Positions 1 to 9,374 of a DNA stretch of 54,728 nt are shown piece by piece. Source of the stretch: Bacteroidaceae bacterium (lineage in GTDB: Bacteria > Bacteroidota > Bacteroidia > Bacteroidales > Bacteroidaceae); contig JAFSPM010000014.1 of NCBI GenBank assembly GCA_017442855.1, positions 1-54,728 on the forward strand. Reading direction: 5' to 3'. Position numbers and translations under genes: made by a program. The notes under the pieces are model-generated. The model saw only the letters and a list, made by a program, of their open reading frames with translations. It made no database searches and had not been told where the DNA came from. Every line of letters begins with the position of its first letter. Within the stretch, counting starts at the first letter, position 1.

Positions 1-141
1 AAGCTTGGCTCTGCCCTCGCTGCTCCAAAAAGTCCGACAATGGTTGTTCCCAATACCTTTTCTTATTTTCTGCTATCATGTCGCGACTCGGCATAGCTCA
101 AGCAAGCTTGGCTCTGCCCTCGCTGCTCCAAAAAGTCCGAC
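1..141. repeat. 38-bp direct repeat pair downstream of nagA
   Basis: The same 38 bases (starting AAGCTTGGCTCTGCC, ending AAAAGTCCGAC) occur at 1-38 and 104-141, 103 bp apart. Just before the second copy, GGCATAGCTCAAGC faces GCTTGGCTCTGCC, an imperfect inverted repeat. No gene is seen in 1-157. The window starts inside the first copy, so the array may extend further left. Elements of this flavour resemble dispersed intergenic repeats of Prevotella, but that is from memory and was not checked. Confidence 0.7.
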
Positions 142-157
142 CTTGTTGTTTTTTTAT

Positions 158-1288
158 TCAGCATATCTTTCCTTGAAGCATTACTTTCTTCACATTCCAG
201 TCAGCATCGAAAGCGACAAGATTGGCTTGATGGTTTTCTGCCAGCAATCCCACTTCATGGTCGATGCTCAATACTTTGGCAGGCTCGAACGACGCCATCT
301 TTAACGCTTTGTGGATAGGAATGTCCACATGCTCCACACAGTTTCTCACCGCCTTGAGCATACTCAGATTGGAACCACACATCACCTTTTGCCCTTCTGG
401 GGTAGTACGTACAAAGTAATCATGTGTATCGTCATGAGTAACTCCCATCTTAGGACATTTAGTAAACCTATCAGTAAAGAGATAGAGCGAATCAGGCATC
501 ATGTCGTAAGCCATCCTTACCATAGGATACGCCACATGCTCACCATCCACAATGATGCCCGTCATAGGCTTGGCACGGAAGATAGCAGGGATATGACCTG
601 GTTTGCGATGATGCATGGGTGGCATACCATTATATAAATGTGTCACACAGCAACCTGTTTCCTCGAAAAAGTGCAGGGCAGTGTCATAATCCACTCCACT
701 ATGACCGAAAGAAACTTTTACCCCCTGCTTTTTCAGATAGCTTAACTGAGCTGCATTGATCCGTTCAGGGGCAACCGTCATCAGACGCACGAAATGGTTT
801 TCTTTCTCCAGCATCACTCGCAGTTCCGCATCCGTACAGTCACGAACACAATCCTCACGATGAGCACCCCTGAACTCACGACTCAGGTAAGGCCCTTCCA
901 GGTGAACACCCAAGAAATTAGCGGGCAGTTGGGTTTGATGAACCGCCAGCGCCATCTGCATCTGTTCCACCATCTCCAACCTGTTACTTGGTGCAGCCGC
1001 TAGAAAACCCGTTGTCCCCTCTTCCAGCATAGCTTTACCCATTCGGTGCAGATCTTCAAAACTGGCCGTCACACCAAAGGCGCCACCACCTGCTCCATTG
1101 GCTAATAAGTCAATAAAACCAGGTACTACGATACAACCTTCCATATCCACCTGTCTGACATCCTTGGGTATATCCTCTACTCCACAAACACCTACTATGC
1201 GCTTACCCTTAATAATCAGCGCCCTATTAACCTGTTCGTCAAAAGATTCGTCGAATCCAAAGAAACGGCCATTTACTAATGCAATCAT
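158..1288 (-). CDS. nagA: N-acetylglucosamine-6-phosphate deacetylase
   Basis: This is a 376-residue cytoplasmic amidohydrolase that removes acetate from GlcNAc-6-phosphate to give glucosamine-6-phosphate. It has the NagA motifs PGFID near residue 56, HLEGPYL with E131, GHS with H196, THLYNGM with H217, and the catalytic aspartate D273 in FTDRF. These match the metal and catalytic positions of E. coli NagA almost number for number. The C-terminal part (GSNLSMLKAVRN) also fits the family. It would process GlcNAc released by a hexosaminidase such as the GH20 enzyme nearby on the same strand. A terminator separates it from mutB upstream, so it is probably transcribed on its own. Length is normal and no truncation is seen. 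Confidence 0.93.
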   Translation of the reverse strand: MIALVNGRFFGFDESFDEQVNRALIIKGKRIVGVCGVEDIPKDVRQVDMEGCIVVPGFIDLLANGAGGGAFGVTASFEDLHRMGKAMLEEGTTGFLAAAPSNRLEMVEQMQMALAVHQTQLPANFLGVHLEGPYLSREFRGAHREDCVRDCTDAELRVMLEKENHFVRLMTVAPERINAAQLSYLKKQGVKVSFGHSGVDYDTALHFFEETGCCVTHLYNGMPPMHHRKPGHIPAIFRAKPMTGIIVDGEHVAYPMVRMAYDMMPDSLYLFTDRFTKCPKMGVTHDDTHDYFVRTTPEGQKVMCGSNLSMLKAVRNCVEHVDIPIHKALKMASFEPAKVLSIDHEVGLLAENHQANLVAFDADWNVKKVMLQGKIC

Positions 1289-1300
1289 ATCCCCAGATGA

Positions 1301-1348
1301 TTAAAAAAAGATGGCTGCGCCCGCTGATAACAGACAAGAGCAGCCATC
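1301..1348 (-). terminator. Rho-independent terminator of mutA-mutB
   Basis: A perfect 9-bp stem (GATGGCTGC at 1310-1318 with GCAGCCATC at 1340-1348) has a 21-nt loop. Read on the minus strand it is followed by seven T (complement of 1303-1309). It lies between the mutB stop and the nagA start, so nagA likely has its own promoter. Confidence 0.8.
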
Positions 1349-1379
1349 CAAATAATATATGTCAACCATAGAAGTTGAA

Positions 1380-3545
1380 TCAATCTTCCAGCAGAATCTC
1401 CAGGATGGTGCATGCAGCCTTAGCCACAGAGGTACCAGGACCGAAGATAGCGCTTACGCCAGCCTTGTAGAGGAAGTCGTAGTCCTGTGCGGGAATCACA
1501 CCACCTGCAATGACAATGATATCCTCGCGACCCAGCTTCTTTAATTCTTCAATCAGCTGAGGAATCAAAGTCTTGTGACCAGCAGCCAAAGAAGATGCGC
1601 CCACTACGTGAACGTCGTTCTCAACAGCCTCGCGAGCAGCCTCTGCAGGAGTCTGGAACAATGGTCCCATATCCACGTCGAAGCCACAGTCGGCATAACC
1701 AGTTGCAACGACCTTAGCACCACGGTCGTGACCGTCCTGACCCATCTTAGCCACCATGATACGTGGCTGACGGCCTTCCTTCTTGGCGAACTCCTGAGCC
1801 AGGCGGCAAGCTTTCTCGAAGTCGCTATCATTCTTAGATTCTGATGAATACACGCCTGAAATAGTTCTAATTACTGCTTTATAACGGCCTACGATGGTCT
1901 CGCAAGCATCTGAAATCTCACCCAAAGTACAACGCAAACCTGCTGCCTTAACAGCCAAAGCCAGCAAATTGTTCTTGCTCTTGCGGCCTTCAGCAAAGTC
2001 ACGTACGCACTCTGTAATTTCAGCCAGAGCTGCCTGACAAGCAGCCTCATCACGGTTAGCACGCAACTTCTTCAGGTTCTCAATCTGCTCTAAGCGGACA
2101 GCAGTGTTGTCGATTTCCAGAATGTCGATTGGGTCTTCGTGATCCAGACGGTACTTATTGGTACCAACGATAGTCTGAACGCCTGAGTCAATACGAGCCT
2201 GAGTACGGGCAGCTGCCTCTTCGATACGCATCTTTGGCAGACCAGTCTCGATAGCCTTTGCCATACCGCCTAACTTCTCGATTTCCTGTATATGCTCCCA
2301 TGCCTTATGCACTAATTCGTTGGTCAGAGACTCTACATAGTAAGAACCACCCCATGGGTCAATCTGCTTGCAGACATTGGTCTCTTCCTGAATATAAATC
2401 TGGGTATTACGAGCAATACGAGCAGAGAAGTCAGTAGGCAATGCGATAGCCTCATCCAAAGCGTTGGTGTGCAGTGACTGAGTGTGGCCCAATGCAGCAG
2501 CCATAGCCTCGATACAAGTACGGCCTACGTTGTTGAACGGATCCTGCTCGGTCAGTGACCAACCAGAGGTCTGTGAGTGAGTACGCAGAGCCAAAGACTT
2601 AGGATTAGTAGCGCCGAAACTCTTCACAATCTTAGCCCACAGCAGACGACCAGCACGCATCTTGGCAATCTCCATGAAGTGGTTCATACCAATAGCCCAG
2701 AAGAATGAAAGACGAGGAGCGAAAGCATCAACAGGGATACCTGCGTTCACACCAGTACGGAGGTAATCCATACCATCAGCCAAAGTGTAAGCCAACTCAA
2801 TATCAGCGGTAGCACCTGCTTCCTGCATGTGGTAGCCAGAGATAGAAATAGAGTTGAACTTAGGCATGTTTTGTGAAGTATATTCAAAGATATCAGCAAT
2901 AATCTTCATAGAGAATGCTGGTGGATAGATATAGGTGTTACGCACCATGAACTCCTTCAAGATATCATTCTGAATAGTTCCAGCCATTTCTTCCAACTTA
3001 GCACCCTGTTCCAGACCTGCGTTGATGTAGAATGCCATAATTGGCAATACACCACCATTCATTGTCATAGACACAGACATCTTATTCAATGGAATACCAT
3101 TGAACAGCACTTTCATGTTCTCAAGTGAGCAGATAGACACACCAGCCTTACCAACATCACCTACCACACGTGCGTTATCTGGGTCATAACCGCGATGGGT
3201 AGGAAGGTCAAATGCTACAGACAAACCTTTCTGACCAGATGCAAGGTTACGACGATAGAATGCGTTTGACTCCTCAGCAGTTGAGAAACCAGCGTACTGA
3301 CGGATGGTCCAAGGACGCAGAGGATACATAGCTGAATACGGGCCACGCAGGAATGGAGGAATACCAGACACAAAGTCCAGATGTTCCATACCCTCCAAGT
3401 CCTCCTTGGTGTAAGCGGGCTTTACATGGATATGTTCTGGGGTTTCCCAGTCGGCAGTAACAGCGTTAGCTTTCTGCCATGCAGCGCCATCGGTAGCCTG
3501 ACCGAGTGCTGCATATATATCTAAGTTTTTAAAATCTTTTCTCAT
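1380..3545 (-). CDS. mutB: Methylmalonyl-CoA mutase, large (catalytic) subunit
   Basis: This is a 721-residue adenosylcobalamin-dependent isomerase that interconverts succinyl-CoA and (R)-methylmalonyl-CoA, the key step of the Bacteroidetes succinate-propionate pathway. The N-terminal TIM-barrel part carries the typical mutase sequence ([30 protein letters not shown]-like regions). The C-terminal B12-binding domain has the DxHxxG motif at residues 604-609, with H606 as the lower cobalt ligand. Its start lies 6 nt after the mutA stop, so the two subunits are in one operon and form the heterodimer. Length agrees with MutB/MUT proteins (about 710-750). Confidence 0.97.
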   Translation of the reverse strand: MRKDFKNLDIYAALGQATDGAAWQKANAVTADWETPEHIHVKPAYTKEDLEGMEHLDFVSGIPPFLRGPYSAMYPLRPWTIRQYAGFSTAEESNAFYRRNLASGQKGLSVAFDLPTHRGYDPDNARVVGDVGKAGVSICSLENMKVLFNGIPLNKMSVSMTMNGGVLPIMAFYINAGLEQGAKLEEMAGTIQNDILKEFMVRNTYIYPPAFSMKIIADIFEYTSQNMPKFNSISISGYHMQEAGATADIELAYTLADGMDYLRTGVNAGIPVDAFAPRLSFFWAIGMNHFMEIAKMRAGRLLWAKIVKSFGATNPKSLALRTHSQTSGWSLTEQDPFNNVGRTCIEAMAAALGHTQSLHTNALDEAIALPTDFSARIARNTQIYIQEETNVCKQIDPWGGSYYVESLTNELVHKAWEHIQEIEKLGGMAKAIETGLPKMRIEEAAARTQARIDSGVQTIVGTNKYRLDHEDPIDILEIDNTAVRLEQIENLKKLRANRDEAACQAALAEITECVRDFAEGRKSKNNLLALAVKAAGLRCTLGEISDACETIVGRYKAVIRTISGVYSSESKNDSDFEKACRLAQEFAKKEGRQPRIMVAKMGQDGHDRGAKVVATGYADCGFDVDMGPLFQTPAEAAREAVENDVHVVGASSLAAGHKTLIPQLIEELKKLGREDIIVIAGGVIPAQDYDFLYKAGVSAIFGPGTSVAKAACTILEILLED

Positions 3546-3551
3546 GATGTC

Positions 3552-5405
3552 TTACTTCTTCAATAATTTAGCATTATATTCCTTCATTGTCTCCAGCACG
3601 TTGCAACGAACATGGATAAAGTTCTCGATACCCTCAGCCTTCAGGTCCTCCATGCAAGCAGGAGCACCAGCCACGATAAACATCGCACGGCCATTCAGGT
3701 ACTTGAATGCTGGAACAGCATATTCTGCATATTCATCATCGCTTGAGCAGAGCACCACGATGTCAGCGTCAGCTGCCAAAGCAGCATCAACACCTTCTTC
3801 AACAGTCTTGAAACCCAAGTTGTCAATTACCTTGTAACCAGCTGTTGCCAGGAAGTTGCAAGAGAACTGAGCTCGAGCCTGACGCATAGCCAGGTTACCA
3901 ATGGTCAGCATGAAAGCAACAGGACGCTTAGCAGCAGCCTCGGTTTCCAGACGCAAAGCCTCAAATTCAGAAGCAGCACGATCAAACTTCAGCGTAGCAA
4001 TTTCAGTTTCAGTGTTGCCACCACAGCAGCAGCAAGTATCAACAGGTTTCTTACCGTTGCTTACCTCTGTAAAGTTAGGATACTGGTTGGTACCAACGAG
4101 AATCTCCTTACGCTTAGCTACGTTAGCATGACGGGTCTTGGTGCTTTCAGCTACAGCTGCCTGCACCTTACCTGCCTTCACCTGAGCATAGAAGCCACCG
4201 TCTTCCTCAACAGCGAGGAAGAGTTTCCAAGCCTGCTCAGCGATAGCTACTGTCAAATTCTCGATATAATATGAACCACCAGCTACATCAACGATACGTC
4301 CCATGTGACTCTCTTCTTTCAAGAGCAACTGCTGGTTGCGTGCCAAACGCTCAGAGAAGTCGTTAGGTTCTTCGTAAGTAACGTCAAACGGAGTAACAGT
4401 CATTGAATCCACACCACCCAGTGCAGCACTCATAGCCTCTGTCTGCGTACGCAGCAGGTTCATGTGAGCGTCAAATACGCTAAGGTTGTAGGTTGAAGTA
4501 ACAGCATGCGTATGAATCTTGCAAGCCTCCTTATTGTCAGTATAGGTAGCCATGATATTAGCCCAGAGCAGACGAGCTGCACGGAACTTGGCGATTTCCA
4601 TGAAGTAGTTAGGACTAACACCCAGGTTGAAACGCATCTTCTGGTTCACTGTCTCTGCAGATACACCAGCATCAGTCAACATGTTCAGATATTCAGCACC
4701 CCAAGCCAAAGCATAGCCCAGCTCCTGATAGATGAATGAGCCAGCATTCTGAAGATTGAAAGCACCTACGCCGATTACCTGATACTGTGGTAACTCAGCA
4801 GTTGCCTCAATCAGTGCCTTCATGGTTGCTACAGCATCTGGACGCTCGTGGCCACGAGTCATCATCTTACCCATGAAGTCATAGTCGATAGAGCCCTTCA
4901 GGTCAGCCAAAGGATAGTTGTTTTTCTTGAAGTAAGCCACCAGCAACTTAGCCAGATTCTCAGCCTTCTTCATACAGCAAGCAAAGTTCAACTCAACATA
5001 TTGTGGCATGATACCAGCTAATAATGTTTCAACGAATTGCTCATCCACCTCAGCGTGTCCAAGGCTGAACATCAGAGAGTCAACGCCACGATTCAATATA
5101 TCAAGCGCCTTCTTGTTAGCCTCAGCAGGGTCTGTCACTTTCAGATCCTGGCGTACAAACCATGTGTTGTCTTTCTTCTTGTTACCTCTCAGATAAGGGA
5201 ACTCGCCAGGGAGAGAGTTAATGGTCTTGAGATCCTTCACATTCTCCAGGCGGTAGAAAGGATACACATTGAATCCTTCGTTTGTTCTCCAGACAAGTTT
5301 CTTGTCAAATGGAGCGCCTTTCAGGTCGGTAGTAATCTTCTCAACCCACTGTTCGGTAGTGGTCGGAGAGAACTCCTCGAAAAGCTTTTCTTTCAATTCT
5401 GCCAT
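3552..5405 (-). CDS. mutA: Methylmalonyl-CoA mutase, small subunit
   Basis: This is the 617-residue non-catalytic partner of MutB. It keeps the mutase barrel (residues about 1-450) and a degenerate flavodoxin-like C-terminal domain that lacks the DxHxxG cobalt-ligand motif, as expected for MutA. A run of four cysteines (residues 458-461, followed by GGN) sits in the linker between the two domains. That is unusual and could be a metal- or redox-sensitive linker, or a lineage-specific insertion. It is the first gene of the mutA-mutB pair. A CAAAGGTA at 5458-5465 gives a TACCTTTG -7 box on the minus strand about 50 nt before the start, though no clear -33 box is seen. Confidence 0.95.
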   Translation of the reverse strand: MAELKEKLFEEFSPTTTEQWVEKITTDLKGAPFDKKLVWRTNEGFNVYPFYRLENVKDLKTINSLPGEFPYLRGNKKKDNTWFVRQDLKVTDPAEANKKALDILNRGVDSLMFSLGHAEVDEQFVETLLAGIMPQYVELNFACCMKKAENLAKLLVAYFKKNNYPLADLKGSIDYDFMGKMMTRGHERPDAVATMKALIEATAELPQYQVIGVGAFNLQNAGSFIYQELGYALAWGAEYLNMLTDAGVSAETVNQKMRFNLGVSPNYFMEIAKFRAARLLWANIMATYTDNKEACKIHTHAVTSTYNLSVFDAHMNLLRTQTEAMSAALGGVDSMTVTPFDVTYEEPNDFSERLARNQQLLLKEESHMGRIVDVAGGSYYIENLTVAIAEQAWKLFLAVEEDGGFYAQVKAGKVQAAVAESTKTRHANVAKRKEILVGTNQYPNFTEVSNGKKPVDTCCCCGGNTETEIATLKFDRAASEFEALRLETEAAAKRPVAFMLTIGNLAMRQARAQFSCNFLATAGYKVIDNLGFKTVEEGVDAALAADADIVVLCSSDDEYAEYAVPAFKYLNGRAMFIVAGAPACMEDLKAEGIENFIHVRCNVLETMKEYNAKLLKK

Positions 5406-5457
5406 TGTAATATCAGTTAGTTAAGTTTAAAAAATTGTTTCTTTCTAAAAAGCGGTG

Positions 5458-5465
5458 CAAAGGTA
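5458..5465 (-). promoter_or_regulatory. Candidate -7 box for mutA-mutB
   Basis: On the minus strand this reads TACCTTTG, matching TAnnTTTG. A convincing TTTG at the usual spacing is missing. Confidence 0.45.
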
Positions 5466-5527
5466 CAAAAATTTACACAGATACTAGGTCTCTCAATAGT
5501 TAAAGAATGGTAATATTATATGTATAT

Positions 5528-7174
5528 TTATCGAAACACATGTTGCGCAACTGTCCAGTTATGCATGTCGTAAATCTCCTTCAGTCGCTTCAGTCTGCCC
5601 AAGAAAGCATCATAGTCTTTTTTCGCCGGCTGCAACCACTGTACTTCAGCCAAAGCAGCCATACGGGGCAGTACCTGATATTCAATATGATGTGGATAAG
5701 CCACATACTCTGTCCACAGGTTAGCCTGCACACCCAAGATGTGCTTTGCCTGGTCGGCAGCCAAGTCAGCAGCTACTGGTTCGAAGGAATACACATCCTT
5801 CACTGTCTCGTTACCACCAATCGACAGTGGCTCGTGTGAAATATTGTCTGTCTGATAGTGGTCGAAATACATTGGCTTGTTAGGCGACATAATCACATCA
5901 TGTCCCAACTTGGCAGCCTTTGCTCCGGGCTCGGCACCATGCCATGACATAATAGTAGAGGAGAGATCCACATTGCAGTTCAGCAGTTCATCCCAACCAA
6001 TAAGTTTCTTGCCTTTCTCATGCAAGTACTTCTCAACGCGACGGGTGAAGTAGCCCTGCAAAAGATCTTCCTTTGAGCGACCTTCCTGTGCTACCAAGCC
6101 TTCTTCAGCAATGCGCTTCTGGCAAAGCGGACACTCTGCCCAACGCGTACGTGGGCACTCGTCACCACCAATGTGTACATACTCAGAAGGGAAAATAGAG
6201 ATCACCTCGTCCAGCACACCCTCAATAAACTTAAAGGTATCTTCCTTACCCATGCAGAGCACATCGGGGAAAACGCCCCAATTATGAGAGACCTCGTAAG
6301 GGCCACCAGTGCAACCTAATTCTGGATAAGAAGCCAATGCTGCCAACATGTGACCAGGCATGTCAATCTCTGGGATAACGGTGATATAACGGTCAGCGGC
6401 ATATTTCACAATCTCACGGCATTCATCCTGTGTATAGAAACCACCATGACGCACACCGTCATCAATGCCTGAATTCTTACCAACGGTGGTGCCTGAACGC
6501 CAAGCGCCCACCTCCGTCAGACGAGGATACTGCTTAATCTCTATGCGCCAGCCCTGGTCTTCGGTGAGGTGCCAATGGAAACGGTTCATGCCATGCAGGG
6601 CAATCAAGTCGATATATTCTTTCACCATATCCACCGTGAAGAAGTGACGGGCACAGTCGAGCATCATGCCACGATAAGCATATCTTGGTTCGTCAACTAT
6701 ATTGACAGCAGGCAGGGTGACATTCTGTGGCTTTTCCTTCAATACAGGCAACGACTTACGCAAGGTCTGTATGCCGAGGAACACGCCTGCAGGTGTCTGT
6801 CCACTGATCACAACCCCCGTAGCAGTCACGTTAATGGTATAGCCTTCCACATTCTTAATTTTAGGATCGAGGGTAAGCAGGATATTGCCTTTGGCTACCT
6901 GTGCCACCTTTGCCTTTGCAGGCATTGACTGATGACCGACTTTCAGCTGTGTCATCTCGGTGATGTAATCACACAGGAAGTGGGCATTGCGATGCATATC
7001 CGCATTGCCTTCCGGACAAACCACTTTAGTGTTCTCATTCAATACGAAGCCTGGCGCAGATGATTGATTCACCGTCTGGGGTAGCGGTACTACGTCATAG
7101 TTAGCTACTTGAGCCATGAGGGCTCCCATCGACAACATACATGTCATACAGAGAGATAAGAAGTGTTTCTTCAT
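5528..7174 (-). CDS. Secreted GH20 beta-N-acetylhexosaminidase
   Basis: This is a 548-residue exo-hydrolase that releases terminal GlcNAc or GalNAc from glycans. It starts with a signal peptide (cleavage after about residue 21, ALMA/Q), then a GH20b-like alpha/beta domain (about 22-160) and the GH20 barrel. Barrel motifs are HWHLTEDQGW near 200, EIDMPGH near 270, HIGGDE with the catalytic pair D338-E339, then GWDELL, SWHG and ANLWTEY. No lipobox follows the signal, so it is probably periplasmic or released. Released GlcNAc, once phosphorylated, is the source of NagA substrate, and nagA lies 4 kb downstream on the same strand. A TATTTTTG -7-like box (complement of 7217-7224) precedes the gene. 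Confidence 0.94.
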   Translation of the reverse strand: MKKHFLSLCMTCMLSMGALMAQVANYDVVPLPQTVNQSSAPGFVLNENTKVVCPEGNADMHRNAHFLCDYITEMTQLKVGHQSMPAKAKVAQVAKGNILLTLDPKIKNVEGYTINVTATGVVISGQTPAGVFLGIQTLRKSLPVLKEKPQNVTLPAVNIVDEPRYAYRGMMLDCARHFFTVDMVKEYIDLIALHGMNRFHWHLTEDQGWRIEIKQYPRLTEVGAWRSGTTVGKNSGIDDGVRHGGFYTQDECREIVKYAADRYITVIPEIDMPGHMLAALASYPELGCTGGPYEVSHNWGVFPDVLCMGKEDTFKFIEGVLDEVISIFPSEYVHIGGDECPRTRWAECPLCQKRIAEEGLVAQEGRSKEDLLQGYFTRRVEKYLHEKGKKLIGWDELLNCNVDLSSTIMSWHGAEPGAKAAKLGHDVIMSPNKPMYFDHYQTDNISHEPLSIGGNETVKDVYSFEPVAADLAADQAKHILGVQANLWTEYVAYPHHIEYQVLPRMAALAEVQWLQPAKKDYDAFLGRLKRLKEIYDMHNWTVAQHVFR

Positions 7175-7263
7175 AATATTGCTAATTTTAGGTTATTACT
7201 TGTCTTATTTATTATGCAAAAATACATAACTCAGTAAAAAAAAGAAAAAAAATTGTCCAAATA

Positions 7264-7294
7264 TTTGCAGATAAAAAAAAAGTACGTACCTTTG
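7264..7294 (+). promoter_or_regulatory. Bacteroidetes-type promoter for candidate small RNA
   Basis: TTTG (7264-7267) and TACCTTTG (7287-7294) are separated by exactly 19 nt, a consensus match. Transcription would start near 7300-7303. Confidence 0.7.
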
Positions 7295-7300
7295 CAATGT

Positions 7301-7383
7301 TCCAAATTTCATAGTTGGGGCATTGTTATGAATGAATTAATTGTTGGGAGAAGGTTGCCTGTGAAGGCAGCCTTCTTTTTTTT
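7301..7383 (+). ncRNA. Candidate ~80-nt small RNA
   Basis: A consensus promoter is followed within about 85 nt by a strong terminator, with no convincing gene in between, so the unit would give a discrete short transcript. Predicted parts are a small 5' hairpin (CCAA 7302-7305 with TTGG 7315-7318), a single-stranded middle and the terminator stem. I do not recognise the family. It could instead be an attenuated leader, but the next gene has its own promoter. Confidence 0.5.
7350..7383 (+). terminator. Strong Rho-independent terminator
   Basis: A ten-bp stem (GAAGGTTGCC 7350-7359 with GGCAGCCTTC 7366-7375, one G-T wobble) has a 6-nt loop and is followed by eight T. Confidence 0.85.
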
Positions 7384-7430
7384 ATATTTTTTTAGTCGCC
7401 CAAATTAAAGAAAAATCACTATCTTTAGAT

Positions 7431-7503
7431 AAGTTAGGCTGCGCCTCAACAAAGCGAAATAAACAAGTTTATTTGCTTTTGTCTTCGGCTTGCACTAACT
7501 TTG
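7431..7503 (+). promoter_or_regulatory. Promoter of the transporter gene inside a repeat-like element
   Basis: TTTG at 7472-7475 and TAACTTTG at 7496-7503 are spaced by 20 nt. Upstream lies the palindrome AAATAAAC-AA-GTTTATTT (7457-7474) after GGCTGCGCCTC. This layout resembles a promoter repeat dispersed in Bacteroides and Prevotella genomes. The family link is from memory. Confidence 0.65.
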
Positions 7504-7553
7504 CACTCGGTTTTTAATAGAGAATTAGTCTTAACTTACAGATTTTAGTTGTT

Positions 7554-9215
7554 ATGGATTGGATTCAGAGTTTATTATGGGATACTTCATCAGTGGCACA
7601 CATCGTGCTGCTCTATTCATTTGTCATAGCGGCTGGCGTCTTTTTGGGTAAGCAGAAAGTTTATGGCGTATCATTGGGAGTCACCTTCGTACTGTTCATG
7701 GGCATCCTTATGGGCCATTTCGGCTTTACGGGCAACACAGACATCCTGCATTTCATCCGCGATTTTGGCTTGATACTCTTCGTGTTCTGCATAGGTCTGC
7801 AGGTAGGTCCGTCGTTCTTCACCTCTTTCCAACAGGGAGGCATACGGCTCAACCTCTTGGCTACTGCCATCATAGCCTTAGACATCATCGTCACCTTGGC
7901 AATCTTCTATTTGGATGGTTCTGTCAAACTGCCTATGATGATTGGTGTGCTCTATGGTGCAGTGACCAATACCCCTGGTCTGGGTGCCGCACAAGAAGCC
8001 CTGAACCAGTTGGGCTATACAGGCGACCCTATTGCATTAGGCTACGCCTGCGCCTACCCTTTGGGTGTGATTGGCATCATCGTTGCAATTTTGCTTATCA
8101 AGCACCTTTTCAAGATTCACACCAAGGAGGAGGAGAAAGACTTGGAAGGACTCGAAGACACCAGCAAACAGCCTCATACGCTCTACCTCGAGGTCCGCAA
8201 CGAAGCCATTGACGGCAAACAGCTGTTGGAGGTAAAGAGCCTTTCTGGCCGTAACTTCGTGGTATCACGCATCAAGCACAATGGTTTCGTTGACAGTCCT
8301 AACCAGGACACCATCTTTAATATAGGCGACCAGCTACGCATCGTGTGTGCAGAAGACGATGCTCCTGGCATCACCGCTTTCATCGGCCGTGAGGTAGAAG
8401 GTGTCAAGTGGGAAGACAAGCATTTCCCTTTGGTGTCTCGCCGCATCCTCGTCACCAAGTCTGAAATCAACGGCAAGAAACTGGGCGACCTGCATTTCCG
8501 CAGTATGCACGGGGTGAATGTGACGCGTGTCAACCGCTCCGGTATGGACCTGTTTGCTGCTCCTAACCTGAAGCTGCAAGTAGGCGACCGAGTAATGGCG
8601 GTAGGTCCTCAAGATGCTGTTGAGCGTGTGGCTCGCGTACTGGGCAATGAGATGAAAAAGCTCGATGCACCCAACATCATCACCATCTTTGTGGGTATCT
8701 TCATGGGTATCTTGATTGGCAGCATTCCTATCATGTTCCCGGGCATCCCTACCCCAGTAAAGTTAGGTTTGGCTGGCGGACCATTGGTGGTGGCCATTCT
8801 GATTGGTCGCTTCGGATATAAGTTCAAGTTGGTTACCTATACCACCATGAGTGCCAACCTGATGGTGCGAGAGTTGGGTATTGTGCTCTTCCTCTCCAGC
8901 GTGGGCATCGAGGCAGGCGAGAGTTTTGTCAAGACGGTGGTTGATGGCGGAGGTATGATGTATGTGCTTTACGGCTTCCTTATCACCATCATCCCGTTGC
9001 TCATCGTGGGCATCTTTGCCCGTTGGAAATACAAGCTGAACTACCTCACGCTGATGGGCCTCATCAGCGGTAGCTACACCCAACCTGCGGCTTTGGCTTA
9101 TGCCAACCAGCAGACCGACACCGATGCTCCTTCAGTGGGCTACTCAACGGTTTATCCTTTGAGTATGTTCTTGAGAATCATCGTAGGCCAAGTGATATTA
9201 CTGGCGATGATGTAG
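7554..9215 (+). CDS. AspT/YidE-type membrane transporter with two RCK_C domains
   Basis: This is a 553-residue inner-membrane protein of the aspartate:alanine exchanger (AAE) superfamily. It has the duplicated layout of that family: about five membrane segments (residues 10-190), two consecutive RCK_C (TrkA_C) domains (about 205-290 and 295-375), then a second membrane half (about 385-553). The signature [16 protein letters not shown] is in the first half and its counterpart [17 protein letters not shown] in the second. Substrate cannot be told from sequence; family members exchange small carboxylates or amino acids. The gene stands alone between its promoter and terminators. Its last 30 bp are duplicated just downstream. 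Confidence 0.88.
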   Translation: MDWIQSLLWDTSSVAHIVLLYSFVIAAGVFLGKQKVYGVSLGVTFVLFMGILMGHFGFTGNTDILHFIRDFGLILFVFCIGLQVGPSFFTSFQQGGIRLNLLATAIIALDIIVTLAIFYLDGSVKLPMMIGVLYGAVTNTPGLGAAQEALNQLGYTGDPIALGYACAYPLGVIGIIVAILLIKHLFKIHTKEEEKDLEGLEDTSKQPHTLYLEVRNEAIDGKQLLEVKSLSGRNFVVSRIKHNGFVDSPNQDTIFNIGDQLRIVCAEDDAPGITAFIGREVEGVKWEDKHFPLVSRRILVTKSEINGKKLGDLHFRSMHGVNVTRVNRSGMDLFAAPNLKLQVGDRVMAVGPQDAVERVARVLGNEMKKLDAPNIITIFVGIFMGILIGSIPIMFPGIPTPVKLGLAGGPLVVAILIGRFGYKFKLVTYTTMSANLMVRELGIVLFLSSVGIEAGESFVKTVVDGGGMMYVLYGFLITIIPLLIVGIFARWKYKLNYLTLMGLISGSYTQPAALAYANQQTDTDAPSVGYSTVYPLSMFLRIIVGQVILLAMM

Positions 9216-9317
9216 GATAAAACAACACCCCGCCGCTGGCGGGGTATTGCTCCGTTCAAAGAATCATCGTTGGCCAAGTGATATTACTGACCATAATTCG
9301 TCGGCCAAGTGTTATTA
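9174..9317 (+). repeat. 3' end of the transporter gene repeated downstream
   Basis: The segment starting AGAATCATCG and containing GGCCAAGTGATATTACTG lies inside the gene end (9174-9203). It recurs at 9260-9289 with one mismatch and more loosely at about 9295-9317. AATCGTTGGC at 9364-9373 may be a further fragment. A hairpin lies between the first two copies. Confidence 0.8.
9227..9245 (+). terminator. GC-rich hairpin after the transporter gene
   Basis: ACCCCGCC (9227-9234) pairs perfectly with GGCGGGGT (9238-9245) around a 3-nt loop. There is no clear T run. Nearly the same stem follows the esterase gene at 12430-12447. Confidence 0.5.
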
Positions 9318-9355
9318 TAAAAAAACGCCCCTCGTTCAATTGAGGAGCGTTTTTA
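9318..9355. terminator. Bidirectional terminator between convergent genes
   Basis: The stem AAAAACGC-(C)-CCTC / GAGG-(A)-GCGTTTTT flanks an 8-nt loop, with A and T runs at the two ends so that it works on both strands. It serves the transporter gene and the convergent hydrolase gene. Confidence 0.85.
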
Positions 9356-9374
9356 TTATATGCTAATCGTTGGC

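Larger units (their letters stand above)
7175..7553. other. 379-bp intergenic region with two promoters and a terminator
   Basis: No protein gene is supported here. The stretch holds the GH20 promoter region on the minus strand, a complete promoter-terminator unit at 7264-7383 on the plus strand (candidate small RNA), and a repeat-like promoter element at 7431-7503 for the transporter gene. A 26-codon frame from 7328 runs through the terminator and is not considered coding. Confidence 0.7.

Noticed and set aside
7328-7408. 26-codon frame in the small-RNA unit
   Set aside because: It runs across the terminator stem and T run, has no relatives I recognise, and has Phe-rich codons caused by the T tract.
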